The notes beneath the pieces were generated by a model. The model was not told where the DNA came from. It was given only the letters and a program-made list of their open reading frames with translations, and made no database searches. A DNA stretch of 64,000 bases from Incumbomyces delicatus (lineage: Eukaryota > Ascomycota > Eurotiomycetes > Chaetothyriales > Trichomeriaceae), in assembly GCA_017655985.1 (NCBI GenBank), contig JACJVS010000002.1, positions 434,001 through 498,000 of the forward strand, read 5' to 3'. A program made the position numbers and the translations under genes. Shown piece after piece: positions 61,103 to 64,000 of the stretch (its first letter is position 1; each line of letters starts with the position of its first letter).

Positions 61103-63052
61103 CTTGCAGATGGACGATTGACAAAGCTCTTGATAGTAGAGTTGGTCTCCGTTGTCCTAACAAAAATGCTGGCTCATCGACTTGATGTAGCCTGAGCTTG
61201 AAGATTTGCAGCTGGCCTGCAGCGGAAGAATGTACAAAAGCAGTAGAGACAGCGAGACATGTCGTGTGGAGTCATTTTTACAAACGATCACGAGAAGGGG
61301 AATTCATCGCCGAGGGGAAGAACCTCGATACTAATAGGTCCTATGGCCTCATTTTCTTGGGGTCGAGTCCACATTAGAAAGGAAGGAGTCATGCAGGGTG
61401 CCAGAGCAGCCGCGCCTGGGCGACAAAAGGAGTGGACAAGACGGAAAACAGTGGATTTCGCATGTATATGTTCTACTGGAGCGTGCCTGGCTGCTTCGAA
61501 TTCTGTTTCGAAGGTTGCGATGGAAAGTTGGTAAACACAAGATGAACCACACGATGAGATGTCGGGATTGTGGGACTGGCTCCGAATTTGAGAGCCAATC
61601 ATGCAGCGTCAAAGCCGCCAATTCCGACGGAGATTTTCGCTGTGTCGTCGCGTGAAAGGAAGACCAGCACACAACATCAATTAGATTCTACAGCGTCGCT
61701 TGATGATGCCATCGTCTCAGAGTGTTGCGGTGAGAGTACGTGTGGTCGTTTGTAGGCGAGACAGTGGCTTTTGAAACCGCAGTGACAGCGCGACATCTTC
61801 AGGGTCTCGACACTCATCCCCGACTGCGCCCATCCGTCCGCTGTGGATAGTAAGCAACCAGCTCGCGCACACTTGAAGTGTCTGCCAATGCGACAATGAA
61901 CTTTTTTTGTGCCTCCAGAACTCGCGTGTATCGTTGACACTTGAAGTGCAATCTTTCCACCCGCTTCAGGAAGGAGGCTCGATCGAACATTCCGAAACTA
62001 CTTAGTGCTTCTCTTTGACGGCGCGGCAACAGCGTCCAAGAGAAGGAAGATCTCGCCATCACAGATATCAACCCATTTTTTGAAGTGTCTGAGAAGAGAC
62101 GATGTCTCCCTGCTGCGTGGAGAATTACGAGACGTGTTACAGATCGTTAAGCAGCATCTGGCAAGAAGAGTCCCAAAGGTTGCAAACTGAAGCCCATTGA
62201 GAGCGTCCATAATGTGTGCATGCGGTTCTGCTATAACATGCCCATCACGTCAAGCTACGTTAATTTCTTTTGGTCTGCACAACATTCCCTTAACCGTCAC
62301 GAGTCCAGCTAGCTTTCCGAAATCGAAGCATGAAAGCCGAAGGTTCTCCTGGACCTTTGATGCTGTGTTGGGCGAAGGAATCAGCTCCTACCAACTTCAT
62401 TTTCTAATATCAGTGCTATTGTTACCGAGGTTACAAATCAGACCGCTTGAAGTTTTGTCAAGAGCACTGGCGTCAAAGGCGATGATGGTCAAGTCCTTGT
62501 ATTGTGATGAGAAAGAAGAAAGAAGACGTGGAGTCAGCGTTCAAGACAAAACGTGCAATACAGAGGAAGTGCACAAACACTAGTGCATCGTGGGGAAGCG
62601 AGACCTTGAAATGACAGCCTCAAGTTGTGGATGTGAGTTGGGAGTGATTGGCGTCTAGGACGTCTTGTCAGTTCCAGCTCTCACCTAGCTTTCGAACATA
62701 ACCTGAGCCCTCACGCCCCTGTAACTGATCCTCAACTCGAGTGATGGCTATGACCGCGTTGAATTTACCATTTCGCGTTGGTGCTTATGTAATCAGAATG
62801 CCATCAGGTTGTCGTTACAGCCTGACAGCCTCGTGGATATCACATGCCCAGGTGTCGCTCGTTGGGGCAATTCAGGCACCAATGTGGGCTGTGGGCTGTG
62901 GGCCGTGGGCGTGGGCATTGGGCGTTCGCCACTTTTGGGCTCGTCACAGATTTCTCATGACCAGCCGTCTGTGGCGTACTTTCTCTCCTACCCAGTATAT
63001 TCGAATCTTCGTCATAGTGAACATCACCGCCTACGCCACGACCACGGCCATC
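61103..63052. other. Intergenic with a possible broken gene
   Basis: No firm gene. Two overlapping minus-strand frames at 61814-62210 may be one decayed gene. The rest, including 62220-63050, shows no coding signal. Confidence 0.5.
61814..62210 (-). pseudogene. Possible frameshifted gene remnant
   Basis: A frame from the ATG at 62210 gives a helical peptide (LLRHFKKWVDICDGEIFLLL) that stops at 61998. The next frame, open on to 61814, continues in the same style (DRASFLKRVERLHFKCQRY, TRVLEAQKKFIVALADTS). They overlap by about 60 nt. One insertion or deletion near 62020 would join them. An unrecognised intron is an alternative. Family unknown. Confidence 0.3.
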
Positions 63053-63727
63053 ATGGGAGGCAAGAAGGGCGGCGAGAACACCAAAAAGGCTGCTGGCAAT
63101 GCCAAAAAGGCGGAGACCGCCGCACGCAAGCAAGCCGAAGTAGCTGCCAAGGTTGCCTCAGCCGAAGACGCACAATGGCAGAAAGGAGCAAAAGACGGTT
63201 CCAAAAAGCAAGATGCGGCTGCAAAGAAAGCCGAGGCGGCAGCGAAAAAGGCGGAACGAGATCGGCTGCTGGCAGAAGAAGAAGCATCACAACGGTCAGC
63301 TCCCAAAGGGGCCAACAAGAAGACGGCCGAGAAGAAGTCCAAGGGCACATTGGACTTGGCCCAGCTTGATGCGGAACCAACGTCCAACAAGGCCGCGACC
63401 CTGAACGCTTCCGGCATCGACAATGCCCTTGATGCCCTTTCCCTTGCCGGCAATTCGAACGATACCAAGTTGGAAAGACATCCCGAACGGCGATTCAAGG
63501 CTGCGTATGCCAAATTTGAAGAGAGGAGAATGCCGGAGATTGAACAGGAACACCCCGGCCTGAGAAAACAACAACGAGTCGAAATCTGCCGAAAAGAGTT
63601 CGACAAGAGCCCAGAGAATCCATTCAACCAGGTTGGGAATGTACGCTACGATGCTACAAAGGATGATTTGGCCGCAACAAAGGAGAGCATCAGAAGTGGA
63701 GTAGAGAACAGGCTGGGAGAGAAATGA
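63053..63727 (+). CDS. CCDC124/Oxs1-like ribosome-associated protein
   Basis: 224 residues from the ATG at 63053 (GCCATCATGGG). The N-terminus MGGKKGGENTKKAAGNAKKA and the long Lys/Ala/Glu helix that follows (to about residue 95) match CCDC124 and its short yeast kin Lso1/Lso2. The C-terminal block is the conserved part: HPERRFKAAYAKFEERRMPE, then EHPGLRKQQRVEICRKEFDK and SPENPFNQVGNVRYDATK. CCDC124/Lso2 proteins bind idle 80S ribosomes at the GTPase centre and help recovery from starvation. The product is complete here. The frame is open for another 104 codons upstream, but they are not conserved. Confidence 0.88.
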   Translation: MGGKKGGENTKKAAGNAKKAETAARKQAEVAAKVASAEDAQWQKGAKDGSKKQDAAAKKAEAAAKKAERDRLLAEEEASQRSAPKGANKKTAEKKSKGTLDLAQLDAEPTSNKAATLNASGIDNALDALSLAGNSNDTKLERHPERRFKAAYAKFEERRMPEIEQEHPGLRKQQRVEICRKEFDKSPENPFNQVGNVRYDATKDDLAATKESIRSGVENRLGEK

Positions 63728-64000
63728 ACGTAGGCCATCCGAACCGCATCGTCATGTGGGCACAGGACGCCTGTGTTTGTGTTATGGCTTGGACACCGAC
63801 CTGGTGGGGACAATATTTCTCCTGTTACCATGCCGCTGATTGTGTAAAACCCAGCTGTCAAAAAGCTCAAACACCTAATCATTTCTGGCACAAGACCACA
63901 AGGTCTATCGAAAAGGATGATGTCCGACGGAACAGGAAAGCATGAAAGACACCCAATCGGCACCGCACATCCATTATTCATTATTCCTCTACAACAGGAA
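63728..64000. other. 3' region of the CCDC124-like gene to window end
   Basis: No further feature seen. Confidence 0.5.

Noticed and set aside
1..64000. CRISPR arrays, bacterial operons, rRNA genes
   Set aside because: None seen; spliced genes and families are fungal nuclear.

Overview
The window is nuclear DNA of a filamentous ascomycete (Pezizomycotina). Genes are spaced by 0.3-3 kb on both strands. Introns are short (44-70 nt, up to about 250) with GT-AG borders and CTAAC/CTGAC branch points. The families present are typical of this group: a HET-domain protein, Zn2Cys6 regulators, ACS and DHA1 transporters, a fungal carotenoid/opsin set, a GH27 enzyme and a tyrosinase. I cannot name the class or genus from sequence alone.

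Left part (1-27.1 kb). A tyrosinase cut by the window edge has a perfect 4 x 20 bp repeat in its upstream region. It is followed by a HET-domain protein, an RBR-type ubiquitin ligase, a Prp4-like splicing kinase, an ACS-family permease, a Zn2Cys6 regulator divergent from a TauD-type dioxygenase, an atypical Ras-like GTPase with a CaaX end, a CHORD-like zinc protein, an indoleamine 2,3-dioxygenase, a DHA1 transporter and a class II aldolase/adducin protein.

Centre (28.1-41.1 kb). This is the clearest functional unit: a carotenoid-to-rhodopsin cluster. A carotenoid oxygenase (carX type) diverges from a bifunctional lycopene cyclase/phytoene synthase (carRA type). Then come a phytoene desaturase (carB type), a ferric-reductase-like flavocytochrome, and a microbial rhodopsin (carO type) with every proton-pump residue in place. 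Together the genes would make coloured carotenoids, cut one to retinal, and supply the opsin that binds it. The ferric reductase between the desaturase and the opsin is the unexpected member.

Right part (41.1-64 kb). A decayed coding relic has stops compatible with RIP. It is followed by a dienelactone-hydrolase-like protein, a small GPI-type serine-rich protein, a leucine-rich-repeat protein, an aldehyde dehydrogenase, two proteins I do not recognise (one of 1020 residues, mostly disordered), a 2.9 kb gene-poor stretch full of simple repeats, a Zn2Cys6 regulator that seems to need a GC-AG intron, a secreted alpha-galactosidase and a CCDC124/Lso2-like ribosome-associated protein.

All exon borders were inferred by eye from reading frame, splice signals and family motifs; none was tested against transcripts.
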